Made by a program: the position numbers and the translations under genes
The notes under the pieces: model-generated
Seen by the model: the letters and a program-made list of their open reading frames with translations, nothing else
The model's database searches: none
What the model was told of the DNA's origin: nothing
NCBI GenBank assembly: GCA_014529385.2
Contig: CM043953.1
Span: 96,539,342-96,603,341 of the forward strand
Origin: Adiantum capillus-veneris
Taxonomy: Eukaryota > Streptophyta > Polypodiopsida > Polypodiales > Pteridaceae
Direction of reading: 5' to 3'
Length of the DNA: 64,000 bases
Shown here: positions 53,702 to 64,000 of the stretch, piece after piece
Layout of the letters: the number at the start of each line of letters is the position of its first letter
Position numbering within the stretch: the stretch's first letter is position 1

Positions 53702-54300
53702 GTCTTGGGCATTTATGAGAAAAATCTTTTAGTTGCTCTACATGTCCTAGACACATGGAAGCACTATTTATTGGGGACTCCATTTATTCTACGAACTGAC
53801 CACCAAAGTCTCAAGTATTTCATGACGCAAACCAAGCTTTCCGACAAACAAATGAGGTGGGAAAATTTTCTACATGTCCTAGACACATGGAAGCACTATT
53901 TATTGGGGACTCCATTTATTCTATGAACCGACCACCAAAGTCTCAAGTATTTCATGACGCAAACCAAGCTTTCCGACAAACAAATGAGGTGGGCAAATTT
54001 TCTTTCGCAATTTAATTTCCATATTGCTCACATTACTGGTGAGCACAATCAAGTGGCTAATGCACTTTCACAACGACCAAAACTTAATGCGGTGTCTATA
54101 GCTACTCACAATGATCTATCCTCTATGATAGATGAGTATCTTGTTGACCCTGACTTTAGAGACATAATGTCAACCCTTGCTTTGGGGAAGAAAGAGGAAC
54201 CATTCACCTTGGTTATCTTCTCCACGGCAATAGGCTATGTGTTACCCATTCCTTTGTGAAAAAGTTATGTAAGAATCCCATGCTTCTCCCTATGTGGGAC
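53702..54300 (+). pseudogene. E RNase H with a 132-bp in-frame duplication
   Basis: Frame 53705-53926 reads LLVALHVLDTWKHYLLGTPF, ILRTDHQSLKYFMTQTKLSD. The 132 bases 53738-53869 are repeated at 53870-54001. The second copy carries a CGA to TGA stop in ILRTD. 53954-54259 then gives HIAHITGEHNQVANALSQRP and NAVSIATHNDLSSMIDEYLV. Confidence 0.85.
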
Positions 54301-55383
54301 ATAGAGGTATTCAACCTACTCTTTGAGGAGTAGAGATGTATTTCTATCAGCCTACCATGAAAGTGGACATACAAGAGTATATTTCAAAATGTGTAGTATG
54401 CCAAAAGACCAAGTATGATACAGGGAAGCAACCTAGATTACTCTAGCCATTGCATATCCCAAATTCACCATGGGAGATTATATCCATGGATTTCATCTTT
54501 GGATTGCCCAAGTCTATCCATGGGAATACGGGAATATGGACAATAGTTGACAGGTTTAGAAAGCAAGCACACTTTATACCTATCAAAATAACTATAAGGC
54601 ACACCAAATAGCAACTCTCTTCATATCTCAGATTTTCAAACACCATGGATTACCAACATCCATCGTGTCAGATAGAGATCCTAGAATGACCAATAATTTT
54701 TGGAAAGGTCTCTTTGAAAATCTAGGAGCAAGATTGAATTTCTCTTTGGCCTATCACCCACAAACGGATGGCCAAAGTGAGATAGCCAATCTCACGATAC
54801 TCAATCTACTCAAGACTTATGTTATTGAAGTAGATCAAAGCTCACAATGGGAAAAGTACTTACCTCTTGTAGAGCATGCCTACAATAATATTGTACATAT
54901 TTCTACAAGAAAAGCACCTTTGATATCATTGAGGGAAGACCTAGAAGTCCCTTGCTACTCAAAGTACATGGGAAGATTTTTGTTGCTGATGAGTATAGCC
55001 ATGACCTACAAGAATCTTTTCAAAAGATTAAGGAGGCTATATCCATCTCTCAACAAAGGCAAAAATTTGTTTCTAACAAACACAGAAGGGCCTTAAAGTT
55101 CAAAAAAAATGATTGGGTCTTGCCTAAGTTTCCTAAGGCTCGTTTGAGGAAAACCGCGGGAAAAAATCCTACGGGCCATCAAAAGTATTATGTTAAGCTA
55201 GCAAAAAGATACTATGGTCCTTTCCAAATTTTGAAGCCTATCAATGAGATGGCCTACCATCTCAAGTTTCCCAACCATTGGCTCATACAAATTTATTTTC
55301 ATGTGAGCCTACTCAAGCCCTACAAAGGAGAGCCACCAAGTGAACCACTTATTGAAGACCCTCCCGAAGTTGAAGTCCATTAA
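54301..55383 (+). pseudogene. E integrase
   Basis: The zinc-finger end (ISKCVVCQKTKYDTGKQ) lies near 54380-54425, then ISMDFIFGLPKSIHGNTGIW and IVDRFRKQAHFIPIK. After a frameshift, 54665-55096 has SDRDPRMTNNFWKGLFENLG, YHPQTDGQSEIANLTILNLL. 54952-55383 (143 residues) has LRKTAGKNPTGHQKYYVKLA, RYYGPFQILKPINEMAYHLK and [17 protein letters not shown] (GPY/F module). Catalytic D, D and E are all readable. Confidence 0.87.
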
Positions 55384-55505
55384 GAGGTGCTTCCTTCGGC
55401 ATGAAGACAATGTACTATGACATGGTAAGATTATTTGACGGTATCTTATTAAGTCCAAAAATTATCCTTTTGAAGCTGCTAGATGGATGCAAGGAATACA
55501 GCTTA
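55384..55505 (+). pseudogene. E chromodomain remnant
   Basis: Across frameshifts the plus strand still reads YLIKSKNYPFEAARWMQGIQ, aligned with D's HLIRFKNYPFEDARWMQ. The pattern fits the second half of a chromodomain, which in this clade guides insertion by binding histone marks. Confidence 0.65.
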
Positions 55506-55911
55506 AAGATAGTATGAACCTTGTCAATGCTTAGAATGCTACATTAGAGTAAGAAAATGTACAAATTTCTTTTAAATGACCCATGTTTTTGTCTTATAAG
55601 ACTAGTTCTCTTTTTAATTGTGCACAAATTTAAATAGTACGCATGCTTAGAATCATGTTTGTGATGACGTCGTCTCTCAAACACCAAGTAGAATTTGTCA
55701 CTCTACTTTGGGAGAATGGAATGGACTAAAGAGCAGACATGCTTGCGGTATCTATATCTCCCAAGCACCAAATGGATTCGTCATCCATCTTGGAAAGATG
55801 TTGTAGGGTAAAAAGGGATCCTCTACCCGATAAGTAAGATTGACTAATGACTACGGATTTATCTCTCCTACCTCATAGTTGAGGATGACTATGATTTCAA
55901 GAGAGAGGTAA

Positions 55912-57445
55912 TGTCATAAAATATAATAACTAACCAACCCAAATGATTTTCTCATATTGAACCGATCAATTAATGTGGGATAATAAACGAGAACAAGGGT
56001 TAAGATATAGACATGTGCTTATAGATCTATCTCAACACGGGACCTATGGCAAAGGGACCCAAATGAGAAATGGTCTATCAACGAGCAAGGCTAACCAATG
56101 GAGCATAAGACCTTAGGTTAAGGTTCATTGAAGACCTCCAATAATTAGTGTTAAAGTCCTTTGACCTTAGGTAATCTAGGGCTCCCGGCCGGCCCAAGAT
56201 TAAGGTGCTTGAGGTGCTTGATGACTGAGATGCTTGAGATTTTTGAGGTGCTTGTCATGCTTGAGATTCTCGGGTTGTACTTGAGGTGAGAACCCAGCCC
56301 AAGCTTGAGGGGCTTAAGGGCCAAACTTGTGGTGAGAACTATGCCCAAGGTTGAGGGGCTTTATGGGGCACAAAAGTCAAAGAGAGTCCCTACAAAGAGG
56401 GGGTAAGCCTTACAAGCGGGGGGGTTAAGAGAGAACACACACACAAGGCATGCTTGGTACAAAGAAAGCAAAAGGGACACTTGTCAAGTTCCTCCTCATG
56501 CCCTCATGGTGTGCCTGAAGCCTATTGGTTGGCCACCCAAGGGGTCCAATGATTTATTAGAAGATTTAATTAATTGGTTTTACATTTATCAAGTCCTCTC
56601 TCTCAAATGGGAAAGGGGGACACTTGTCTCAAGGTTGCCCTTGCTACTTGATTTACCTCCTGCTTGTGATTGGCTAGGCCTGGAGGGGTCCAATGAGCTT
56701 CAAGCATGAGCTACAAGGGGGGGTCAACCAAGGAAGCTATGGGCTTTCTTAGGTGGTATACTCTCCCACACACTCTCATTGTGTGAAATGCAAAGTGAAA
56801 GAGCTACCTCTCCTTCTTCAAGCAAGTAGAGAGGTTGAGAGCCTACACCAACACTCTTGGCTATGGAGTGAAAATCCAACCAAGAGCATGCTTCAATGCT
56901 TAAGCTTGATATCTTCTCCATCTTCATTACTATGATATTATGTATGCTAGCAAGAAGAGTGATGATAAGCGATGAACTAATTCTTTCTCCTATGAAATGT
57001 TTCTTCTTCCTTCCCTACCCTCATTCCCTGCTAGCTCTCTCCACCTTCAAAGGTGTTTGAGGTCTTGGGACTGAGGCTTGGGATAGTTAATGCTTTCATC
57101 AAATTTTATGTTATGCTCGTGATGCATGAAGCTTTCCATCTTCATTGCATCACCTAGGTCACAAAGAACACAAAGATTGTATTGTAACAAGTCTCTCTTG
57201 ATGGGAGAAATCATAATACAAATGCCTACTGGAGGGGGGACCACTGGCTCCACATAAATCTGGTCCTCAATTATTGTCATGTTCTCTAAATTATCTCGCT
57301 TGCAAAAGTATTGTTCATGCCAAGTTAACTAAATGCTATGTTTATGTTGCTACCATCAATTATGCACTATGCTCACAAAGTAGTTTCACAAAAGTACTCT
57401 CTCTAATTTCTGCTACTCTAAAGTTAATAGGCCAATTCCATTACA
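55912..57445 (+). repeat. Chromovirus E 3' LTR
   Basis: 1,534 bp, TGTCATAAAATATAATAACT to CAATTCCATTACA, after the purine tract AAGAGAGAGG (55899-55908). It is followed by CACACTCTCTCT. Shorter than the 5' LTR mainly because it lacks the 108-bp duplication. Confidence 0.9.
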
Positions 57446-57529
57446 CACACTCTCTCTCTCATTGTCTCTCTTTATAAGATCAATATAAGATAATATTTAT
57501 AAGAGTAATATACTACTCTATATGTCAAA

Positions 57530-57582
57530 TGTGTGTGTGTGCGCGCATGCGTGCGTGCATGTGTGTGTGTGTGTATGTGTGT
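57530..57582. repeat. (GT)n/(GC)n microsatellite
   Basis: GT run interrupted by GCGCGC and GCATGC steps. Confidence 0.93.
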
Positions 57583-58860
57583 TATCGTTGTTTTTAGACT
57601 TACACTTATACACAAAAGGAACTAATAGTTTAAAAGACAGCTGGCTTTAGACAAAGGACAAAGATTGGCACAAAAATGACTCAATCTTTGATTCATTTTT
57701 GTATATCAAAGTGAGAATGACGTATCATTCTAGTGTTTTATACATGAGATAAGAAAAACTTATTCTAAAGTGAAGGAGGCATGGTTCATCAATGACGGAC
57801 AACAGCTAAGCCAAAAAGGTCATAAGTAAAGATAGAATCCTCACCTCATCCATATAAACAAGACAATAGATTTGTTAGCCTTGAATACGCTTTACAAGTG
57901 TCAATGAATCATATCAATTGTTATCCATGTCCTACTTAAAAACTTTTTAACTTATACCTACCATCCATATAGTATAAATAGAGGCAAGTATCCATTCTCA
58001 ACAAAAATGTTATGAAGCTACCAGAGTTTTGAGATCATAAGACCGTTACCCCTCCTAATCAAGTGTAAAGTATTCAAGGTGTGTTTTTCAAAAGATACCC
58101 CATATATCTTAAATAGTTTTAAAATGTGATCAAAAGGCCACCACCCTTTCTAATCCAAGTGAGATCCTTTACATTAGGTTGTGAAGTATTAAGGTTAGCA
58201 ATTTACCCCATATTTTTTAAGGAATAAGTTGTGACATAAGGATATCACCCCTTTTGATCCAAGTGTGTTCCACATTTGTTTTTTAAAGAGTAAAGAAGTC
58301 AAGTCATGAAGCCTCTTTGTGGATTCCAATGTTTTTTGTAGACAAGAATTAAACCTAAGGTTTTACACATGTGTCTTAAGCTGCAGGATCATTATCCAAC
58401 TAGTACCTCAGTCCATTGATTGTTTATATGAGACAAGAAAACAAGATGATTTGTAAACCTAAAATGCTTATTTAAATGATTGATGACTTTATTCTCAACC
58501 AAAAAACCATAATAGTCCAAAGAAGTACAAAAACTCCAAAAAGCCCCCCCCCCATTTGTTTCATGATACTTTCAATGACATAGTTGGGAAGTAGATCTGT
58601 CATGTTTGAAATGGAGATGGAAAGCATATTTGTTATGTTTTGTTAGCAGCAAGCTAATTCGATACCATTTTTTGGAGCTCTCATTGTAAAAATACTTATT
58701 GTTTTGATAAATCGAGAATATTGTAACTCCTATTTTCCGGATAAACGTTGTAATTGATGACCCGGGACTACAAGCTTCAAGATTGTATCAACCTGTCTTT
58801 ACCTATCTTTAGTTAGAGCTCCCAGATTATTAGTTTTGACCATCAAAAACCTTGGCTAAG
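57583..58860. other. Unassigned stretch, may include an LTR start
   Basis: No coding sequence is recognised. If the primer-binding site at 59518 is real, the 3' part of this stretch is the U3 of that element's LTR; its TG edge could not be placed. Confidence 0.4.
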
Positions 58861-58861
58861 G

Positions 58862-58868
58862 TATAAAA
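58862..58868 (+). promoter_or_regulatory. Possible LTR TATA box
   Basis: TATAAAA in 'aaggtataaaaacc', about 650 bp upstream of a putative Gypsy primer-binding site. This is the expected place for the promoter of the 5' LTR. Confidence 0.4.
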
Positions 58869-59517
58869 ACCAATTTTTGTAAGTTATTTTAAAGTTTTTA
58901 GATAATGAAATACACAGCGTGCGCTAACGGTGCTCACTTCTCTCCTTCTCGTGCTTCCTACTCCCTCCCCGGTTGTCACATTTGCAGTCACGTCTATTGC
59001 GTTGCAACCGTAGGTAAGAGCTCTACGCGTTGACGTAAGCATTTCACGGTATTTCGTAGATTTTGGCATCGCCGACCTACGGCCTAATTTCATCATAAGT
59101 ATTGGACCATCATTGCTAAGCATTTAGATGCATTCTGGGTCAAAACCGATTAGGTCAAAATTCCATTGCTGTTAATAATCATGATTTTTGCACTTGACCT
59201 AAAAGATTTGAGACCATAAGCATGTGTTCTTAGGTTTTATAAACTTGTCCGAGAAGTTTTGTTGCATTTGGATGTCATTTGATACTGTAACGGATGTGAT
59301 TTGTTTGCCAATGAGCGATTGGCTTTTGGTGATTTCAGTCACTTGAGTGTAGCTTGAGTTAGATGCGAGTTGTTTGTTTTTTTTAGAGAGATTGACAACC
59401 TCTTGTAGCCTCTATGCACTAGTCGAGTTATCTTCGTCCCATGGATTGACAATCTAATCGTGGTTCTCTCTAAATCTGTAATAACATAGGAGTGAGGTTA
59501 GACACCCGTCCCACATT

Positions 59518-59537
59518 TGGCGTCGTTGCAAGGGATC
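59518..59537 (+). other. Gypsy primer-binding site (Athila/Tat type)
   Basis: TGGCGTCGTTGCAAGGGATC follows CCCGTCCCACA-TT. It differs by a few bases from TGGCGCCGTTGCCGGGGAT, the primer site common in plant Athila/Tat Gypsy elements. It suggests that a 5' LTR ends at about 59515 and that the element runs to the right. Confidence 0.6.
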
Positions 59538-59989
59538 GAAGAGACCTAAACTAGGAAAAAACACAAGTGTCTTGTAAAGTTATCATTTAACTTCCTCTAG
59601 GATCCCCTAGAGTAGAAACTTTCTTTTTAGAAACCGCATAGCTTAAGATTGTCGTCTTTTGCTGTGTAGAGGTAGCTTGGAAGGAATCGTACTTCTTGAG
59701 TACCTTTAGGATTGTAGAACTAGGATGGGATTGAAAATGATTGATAGACGATACAAGTCTTAAGATCAAGGCTCACAAAGCCATTAAAAACAAGAAAACC
59801 GAGTATTTGTGAACACTTTCCACAACCTCATTGCATTAGAACATAGGAGTAGGGTAAGTAGAATTCGAGGTGGATTTCAAAACATTGCTCTCTCCGAAAT
59901 AATCAATTGCGAGTTGTTATTTGAAGTTGCAAAATTTCAGGTTGACGACTAGAAATAGCACGAAAAGACTGCCAATCACTCAATCCGAC

Positions 59990-61250
59990 TGGAGAGTGTG
60001 CTTAAAAGTTGTATGAACTAGTGGGTAAGCTCAAGGACACATTGAGGTAAAAATTTCAAGAGTTTGCAAAAACTCTAATTATTTATTTTTTCTTGATATT
60101 TTAGGCCAAATTAAGTTTTGACTTGATTCATAGGCTTAAAATAGCTCATGAAAAGACTGTTCATTAAAAAAAGTGCAAAAAATGTTCATTTTAGGCCTAA
60201 AGTAAATAATCATGATTATTTACTTTCAGCTCAAAACTGACCAAGCTTGATACCAATGACTCATTGCATGTGTACAAACAATTTTTCTAAAGGGCCATAG
60301 GATTTGGATCACCAAAGTAGCAAAAATTTGAATAAAAACTAAAGTTTATACTGACTTTTGGGAGCTTGAGTGTAAATTGGGAAAAATCTTGTTCAAACTC
60401 AATGAAACTTGATTCATAGGCTTATATTGACGTGATAGACATGTGTACATGATCACTTGACCAAAAAGATGCAAAAAGTTGCCAGTAGTAAATAATCGCG
60501 ATTATTTATATCTGTCCCATTTTTCAACTTTTTTTATCAAGTTAGCATACCACTAGCTTTATCATGTTGTAATAAGCCCACAAACCAAATTTGGTAAGAT
60601 TTGGATCATTGGATTGAAAATTGTGACCAAATTTGCAAAGTCAATCTACGGACACAAAACTGATGACCATTTGAACTGATATTGTCCAAACTTAATGAAA
60701 CTTGGCTAGAGAACTTAAGTTGAGTTGCTTAACAGATCTCTGTCAATATTGGAATAAAAAAATGCCAAGAAAATAGCTGAAGTAAATAATCGCGATTATT
60801 TATATCTACTTTATAAATTAATAATCTTACACATTTGAGTATACCACCAGGTCAAGCACATCAAGTAGAGCACACAAATCAATTTTGGTGAAATTTGGAT
60901 CACAAAAGGGAGACTTAAGCCAGATTCTTGAAATTAGAGTCTACGGACAAGAAACAGTTGCTTAACTTGAACAAATTTTGTCCAAACTTAGTGAAACTTG
61001 TCCATGGATCTTAACAAGTTGTACACTTGGCAAATCAAGCCGGAAAATCAAGCCAAAAAGTGTAAAAAACTAAGAAAAGTAAATAATCATAATTATTTAC
61101 TACTGCTACATAGAAACACCAATTTTGACTTTTGAACTTGTACAATGTTAGACCAACATAATACAAGGCCACCGGGAAATTTTGGGTTCAATCGGATCCA
61201 AATTGGTACATGTTCACTTTGTTTTCAGATTGCAGATTAATCCTTTGAAT
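59990..61250. repeat. Tandem repeat of about 290 bp with a palindrome in each unit
   Basis: The 22-bp palindrome GTAAATAATC..GATTATTTAC occurs at 60202, 60488, 60782 and 61079, spaced 286, 294 and 297 bp. Between them recur 'tttggtaagatttggatca' and 'gtccaaacttaatgaaacttg'. Units are diverged but in the same order. At least four units. Confidence 0.82.
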
Positions 61251-61444
61251 TTTGCCAAAGTTGAATCTGAAAGTCTCAACTGCTGACTCGATTAGCTCAA
61301 TTTGAAGTGATACGCATAGAACAATCACAATAGTTAACAAAAACTATACAATCTTTACGAAAGAATAGCTAACTAGGTTGCAGACAAGGAATTGGCAGCT
61401 TGACAAAATTTGCAATCAAGTCAAGTGGAAAAAGTTGATAACAA

Positions 61445-61675
61445 ATGAATCCGATGGTAAGTACTCTATCCAGGGCTTCACAAGTCTTTATGAACCTTAG
61501 ATCTGGTCATGTACTAGGAAATCAAGGCATATTTGGAGAAACCTCCAATAGAGTATCCACTGAAGAAAGCGTGAATCAAGGAAATCCCTTGCACACTATC
61601 CTTGAAGAAGTCTCAGATAGTTTTTCATATTCAATATCTGAAATGTCTTCCTATTCTACTCACTCAAAAGCCTGA
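61445..61675 (+). CDS. Short open frame, possible gag remnant
   Basis: 76 residues, starting 'aaatgaatccgatgg' after the 290-bp array. It includes SQVFMNLRSGHVLGNQGIFG; LRSG is common near the start of plant retroelement gag or ORF1 proteins, but this is weak. It is serine-rich at the end. I do not recognise the family. The next frame (61682-61909) overlaps in a shifted register. Confidence 0.35.
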   Translation: MNPMVSTLSRASQVFMNLRSGHVLGNQGIFGETSNRVSTEESVNQGNPLHTILEEVSDSFSYSISEMSSYSTHSKA

Positions 61676-61681
61676 ACGACA

Positions 61682-61909
61682 GTGCGCTATAAGCATATAC
61701 TCTCTTTTTATAAGACTAATTGCCATGGAGCTCAGGTTTACCTGGATCCTAATGAAGGGTATGCTATTCGCATTGATGACCATGGTATTGAGTTTGAAGA
61801 AGAAGTGAGGGCAAACAAACAAGGAAAAATATACATCGATAGAAACAGAACTCAGTATTTACAAGTCGATGTAACGTTTCCAGTTTTTGAAACCTTAAAG
61901 ATTGTATAA
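61682..61909 (+). CDS. Short open frame, unrecognised
   Basis: 75 residues with balanced composition (CHGAQVYLDPNEGYAIRIDD, GIEFEEEVRANKQGKIYIDR), looking more like real protein than chance. It may continue the 61445 frame after a frameshift at about 61675. No family is named. The stop is at 61909 and no further coding follows. Confidence 0.35.
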   Translation: MRYKHILSFYKTNCHGAQVYLDPNEGYAIRIDDHGIEFEEEVRANKQGKIYIDRNRTQYLQVDVTFPVFETLKIV

Positions 61910-62779
61910 AGCTTAATCAAACTGATATGATTATTGAAAAAGAAATGTAGAATTGTTTGACCATGGAAAATATTGGTATTTTTGGAATCTTAAGCACAGC
62001 AAACCCCGGGCTAGAAATTTTCAGAACAGAATTTCGATAAAATCTGGAAAAGTCACTGGCTTTGAAACGGTACACTATGAATTTAATTAGTTAAATACAC
62101 TATGAATTTAATTAGTTAAGTAAAATTGGATGATTTTAGTAATTATTATTAATAAAGGCTTTCTTATCCTAAGGTTCTCGAAATTACTGATATTATAATT
62201 TTCATCATTAAAAATCAGTGAAATTAGTAAAAATCCATTCTGGAAGCTAGAGGGGCTATGTGGAGCTGTGGGGAACCTGCCTGGGACTAGATTTAGTAGT
62301 AGGGGATGTTTTTTTTACCTGTAGGGCTGCTTGGGATGCAAGTTATTGCCATTTTCCAGCGTGTGAGTGCCCAGAAACCTATAAATATGACCCTTGCTTC
62401 ACAATTTCAGACATACTTGGAGCCTTGGCACATTCTTTCTCATCTAGAGGGACCGCTATGTAGAAATCACTAGAGATCAAGCTCTAGTTGGTTAATTAAA
62501 CGATAATTAGCCTAATCTTTCTTAATTAGTAAAGCTAAGTTAACCTATTTTTTTAATAAATTAAATCTTAATCCTATGCATACTCAAAAATCCTCTCTTA
62601 ATTAAATATTCTTTGTTGATTATTGTGATTAAACTTAGAAATATTAAGCAAATTAATTATTATATCATATTAGAGCTGAAATTATCCATTTTAATCATAA
62701 ATTAGTGAGAATTATACTAATTAAGTTTAGATTAAGTTGAGATAATCATCAAAGCTGTGTTAGAATATCATTAAGCTAG

Positions 62780-63840
62780 AAAAATTATCTTATAATTTTT
62801 AAAGTAATTTTCATAATTAATTAGATAGAATTATACTATTTTTGAGAGAAAATTAAATGGAAAAATAATCAAATCAATTCAAAATGCTTTGAGTTATTTA
62901 TCAGAGGTTAATTACATCTTAAGAAACCCGTGATAATTATGTTAACCTCATATAATTAGTTTACCTAATTATCTTAATAAAATTACACTATTTTTACGAC
63001 AAATTAAAAGAGAAAAAATATCAAATTGATTCAAAATGCTTTAAGATAATTATGAGAGATTAATTACATTGTAGAAACCCGTGATAATTATGTTAATCTC
63101 AGATAATTATTTTACCTAATTATCTCAGCAGAATTACACTATTTGTAGGACAAATTAAAAGAGGAAAAATAGCAAATTAATTCAAAATTCTTTAAGATAA
63201 TTATTAGTGGTTAACTATATCTTAGAAAACCCATGATAATTATGTTAACTTCAGATAATTAGTTTACCTAATTATCTTAGCAAAACTACATTGTTTTTAG
63301 GACAAATTAAAAGAGAGAAAATAGCAAATTGATTTAAAATGCTTTAAGATAATTATCAGAGGTTAATTACATTTTAGAAAATCCGTGATAATTATTTTAG
63401 ACAGATAATTATCCTAGTAGAAAACCACTATTATTCAAGGTAAATTAAAGAGAAAAATTAGTAAATCATGTGCTATGATTACATGCTATTTATTAGAGTT
63501 AGATTATAGATAAAGAGGCCATGATAATTATGTCAAGGTTAGAAAAGTAGTATAGATATTTATCTAAGTCAAATTATACTACTTCTAGCTAAAAACTAAA
63601 GAGGGAAATTAGTAAATCATGTTATATGATTACATGCTATTTATGAGAGATAGAGTACATGATGAAAAGGCCGTGATAATTATTTCAAGGTTAGAAACTT
63701 AGTACAGATTTTATCTAAGTCAAAATATACTAATTCTTTTTATTTAAGTCAAATTACCCTAATTTTAGCTGAAAATTGAAGATGGAAATTATATAATTAG
63801 GTTGAAAAATAATAAGATATTTAAGAGAGATCAAAAATAT
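62780..63840. repeat. AT-rich tandem array, period about 151-152 bp
   Basis: The marker 'accCGTGATAATTATg' recurs at 62927, 63078, 63230, 63382, 63518 and 63670 (spacings 151, 152, 152, 136, 152). Other shared words are 'aaattaaaagagaaaaaatagcaaat', 'caaaatgctttaagataattat' and 'agaggttaattaca'. Last units are more diverged. The array is a satellite-like tandem repeat. Confidence 0.85.
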
Positions 63841-64000
63841 CCCTATCTACTTGTGGTAATTATATCATAGTTAATTAGGGAGGTTAGGAGATTATAATTA
63901 ACCAAAAGTACTATTTTTAGTAAATGATTAATTAAAATAAATAGACTTTGTGGTCAAGAGTTTTTAGGAAAATTATAGTAAGTGTAAACCTATGATATCA

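Larger units (their letters stand above)
49162..57445 (+). mobile_element. Chromovirus E: full-length but decayed Gypsy element
   Basis: LTRs lie at 49162-50875 and 55912-57445, the primer site at 50877-50887, gag/protease at 51290-52500, RT and RNase H at 52522-54100, integrase at 54100-55383 and a chromodomain remnant at 55384-55505. Same family as D and F. The gag core is deleted and the coding region has many stops. No target duplication is visible (CT repeat on the left, CACAC on the right). Confidence 0.92.
59538..64000 (+). mobile_element. Putative Athila/Tat-like Gypsy, 5' part, runs off the window
   Basis: After the primer site come tandem repeats of about 290 bp (59990-61250), two short frames that may be gag remnants (61445-61909) and an AT-rich array of about 151 bp (62780-63840). 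No protease or RT is reached before the window ends. The call depends on the primer site and on the known habit of Tat-type elements to carry long untranslated, repeat-bearing interiors; it is an inference. Confidence 0.4.

Noticed and set aside
58884-59123. 79-residue minus-strand frame as a gene
   Set aside because: It lies in the putative LTR of the rightmost Gypsy element and resembles nothing known to me.
59990-63840. CRISPR array
   Set aside because: Repeats are whole diverged tandem units of 151 or 290 bp, not short identical repeats with unique spacers, and the sequence is plant nuclear DNA.

Overview
This window looks like gene-poor, repeat-rich nuclear DNA from a land plant. I see no intact host gene. 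Most of the sequence is LTR retrotransposon, much of it nested, broken or rearranged, with many AC/AG/AT microsatellites between elements. The only host-derived coding trace is a decayed pentatricopeptide-repeat (PPR) fragment carried inside a repeat. Its wording (MYAKCGAI-KAQKVL) resembles the PLS-type PPR proteins that are very abundant in ferns, so a fern or other non-seed plant is my best guess, at low confidence.

Layout. 1-623 is a truncated LTR. 624-5969 is a Tnt1-like Copia element on the minus strand (Copia-1) with both LTRs, primer-binding site, polypurine tract and a nearly open gag-pol. 5970-6795 holds a remnant of another LTR element. 6796-15416 is a minus-strand Gypsy (Gypsy-A) of an unusual type, split in its gag by a complete plus-strand Copia-2 (9739-14921) with a perfect 5-bp target duplication. 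15417-17441 is the 5' LTR of Gypsy-A. 17442-21075 is the 3' half of a chromovirus (D) with its 3' LTR. 21341-23222 is a long inverted repeat. 26317-30632 (B, minus) and 30633-32773 (C, plus) are two head-to-head pieces of the Gypsy-A type. 32817-35734 is the 3' LTR of C, carrying a 924-bp TTAA-flanked inverted-repeat transposon. 35735-40845 is the 5' half of a chromovirus (F, minus) with its 5' LTR. 40846-49161 is gene-free. 49162-57445 is a full but decayed chromovirus (E, plus). From about 58.8 kb to the window end is the start of what looks like an Athila/Tat-type Gypsy, with tandem-repeat arrays of about 290 bp and about 151 bp.

Main interpretation. The LTRs at 15417-17441 and 32817-35734 are inverted copies of one another. 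The chromovirus half F stops at the outer edge of one, and D starts at the outer edge of the other, at exactly the next codon. The two junctions also share a CCGG/CCGA four-base flank. The simplest explanation is that F and D were one chromovirus interrupted by a solo LTR of the Gypsy-A family, and that recombination between two inverted LTRs then flipped the roughly 18 kb between them.

Other points of interest: the LTR of this Gypsy family contains a PPR gene fragment; the family has a protease reading LIDHGS and an RT/integrase that remind me more of fungal Gypsy elements than of the usual plant clades; and the TTAA transposon can be checked against an empty site within the same window.
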